Shown here piece after piece: positions 60,035-60,726 of a stretch of DNA of 60,726 nucleotides (position 1 is its first letter; each line of letters opens with the position of its first letter). The DNA is from Paenibacillus agaridevorans (GTDB lineage: Bacteria; Bacillota; Bacilli; Paenibacillales; Paenibacillaceae), in NCBI RefSeq assembly GCF_003112455.1, contig NZ_BDQX01000381.1, positions 1 through 60,726 on the forward strand, read 5' to 3'. The notes below the pieces were generated by a model. It was not told the origin of the DNA. It saw nothing but the letters and a program-made list of their open reading frames with translations, and made no database searches. The position numbers and the translations under genes are program-made.

Positions 60035-60726
60035 TTATTGTTTCTCCGCAACACCTGCCGCATGCCCCCGTCTTCTATCTTGCGCCAAGCCTGCAAGAAT
60101 TGCAGCCAAACCTAAAGCGACGACGATGCTTGCGCCCCATGGATTGTAAAGCGTGGTTGCCGTACCCTTGGCCATGACGCCTCCAAGTCCGGCGCCTGCC
60201 GCAAGGCCCAGGTGAATAAAGGAGGTGTTGAAGCTGATCGCGATGCTCGCGGAATGCGGTGCTTGACGAATGAAGTACGTTTGGATGGCGGGACCGGATA
60301 CGAACATGGCCAGTATGACGATCGCGATCAGCCCAAGTCCCAGCGGGACGGAGCCGGCGGCTAGCGGCAGGACGGAAAGTGCAGCGATATGAACGAACGC
60401 GCCTAACAAGATGACGCGTTTCTCGCCCCAGCGGTCCACCCCGAAGCCGCCGAGCCGAGAGCCGATGGCGCCGACAATGCCTAGCGCCAACATAACGGAC
60501 GCGATGCGGGAAGCTCCGAGCCCCAGCACATCGGTCATGAACGGCGTAAGGAAGGTCAGCAGAATGGAGTTGCCGGATTCTCGCAGGAAGGAGAACACCA
60601 GTCCGGCAATGACGATCGCGCTACCTAACGTTTGCCACTGCTTGCTTAGCGGAACGGCTTCGTCCCCGGCGATCGAGGGCAGCAGCCTTGCGATTACGGC
60701 GGCTACGACGAGCCCGGCTGCGCCGA
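60035..60726 (-). CDS. MFS transporter, partial (C-terminal part)
   Basis: This major facilitator superfamily protein is cut by the right window edge. The frame is open from its stop at 60035 to base 60726, giving about 230 residues with roughly six helices. The MFS loop motif is GGFGVDRWGEKRVIL and the last helices run FIHLGLAAGAGLGGVMA. A short Arg/Gly-rich tail ends it. It resembles AraJ/YdhP-type drug and sugar exporters. The codon at 60598 (GTG) is internal, not the start. Confidence 0.9.
   Translation of the reverse strand, partial: GAAGLVVAAVIARLLPSIAGDEAVPLSKQWQTLGSAIVIAGLVFSFLRESGNSILLTFLTPFMTDVLGLGASRIASVMLALGIVGAIGSRLGGFGVDRWGEKRVILLGAFVHIAALSVLPLAAGSVPLGLGLIAIVILAMFVSGPAIQTYFIRQAPHSASIAISFNTSFIHLGLAAGAGLGGVMAKGTATTLYNPWGASIVVALGLAAILAGLAQDRRRGHAAGVAEKQ

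Overview
The window looks like chromosome of a Paenibacillus or Cohnella-type Gram-positive bacterium. The evidence is strong AGGAGG-type ribosome sites, frequent TTG/GTG starts, YesM/YesN sensor pairs beside Lpl-type sugar importers, an SLH-anchored exoprotein, a Fst/TxpA-like mini-toxin and short dispersed repeats of the kind common in that group. Most genes are of moderate-to-high GC. A few accessory patches (about 9.4-10.6 kb, 12.7-14.5 kb and 46.65-46.86 kb) are clearly AT-richer. I see no rRNA, tRNA, CRISPR array, prophage or intact insertion sequence.

Left part (1-17 kb): a TetR-controlled pair of small multidrug exporters whose operator fills the promoter spacer. Next come a type I toxin/antitoxin unit missed by ordinary ORF calling, and a sugar ABC operon with its own YesM/YesN pair. 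An AT-rich two-gene island follows, with a putative DUF3990-type ADP-ribosyltransferase-fold protein. Then a chemoreceptor, a split sigma-factor gene pair fused to a gene remnant, and an ECF sigma/anti-sigma/secreted protein operon.

Middle (17-37 kb): a glycan utilisation locus in three transcription units. AraC regulator 1 diverges from two Gfo/Idh/MocA dehydrogenases, a TIM-barrel isomerase, a GH38 alpha-mannosidase and a nitrilase-family amidohydrolase. A membrane AraC sensor diverges from an LplABC importer and a third dehydrogenase. A large SLH-anchored DUF4838 (GH163-like) surface enzyme with duplicated C-terminal modules follows. The inferred logic is surface cleavage of a mannose-containing glycan, import, then cytoplasmic oxidation and hydrolysis.

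Right part (37-60.7 kb): small housekeeping genes and an ArsR/SulP pair. Then comes an oligopeptide-type ABC transporter in which every component is remodelled. Its lipoprotein binding subunit appears circularly permuted, both permeases carry extra N-terminal domains, and the two ATPases are fused. It is followed by a compact nitrogen-scavenging-like export module: TatC and a TnrA-like regulator diverge from a Tat-exported flavin amine oxidase, a Sec-exported RidA protein and TatA, with a TnrA-type box between them. The end holds a GNAT enzyme, a nuclease-fold/winged-helix protein flanked by repeats, a heterodimeric ABC exporter and a partial MFS transporter. The permuted transporter and the Tat/RidA module are the best candidates for undescribed biology.
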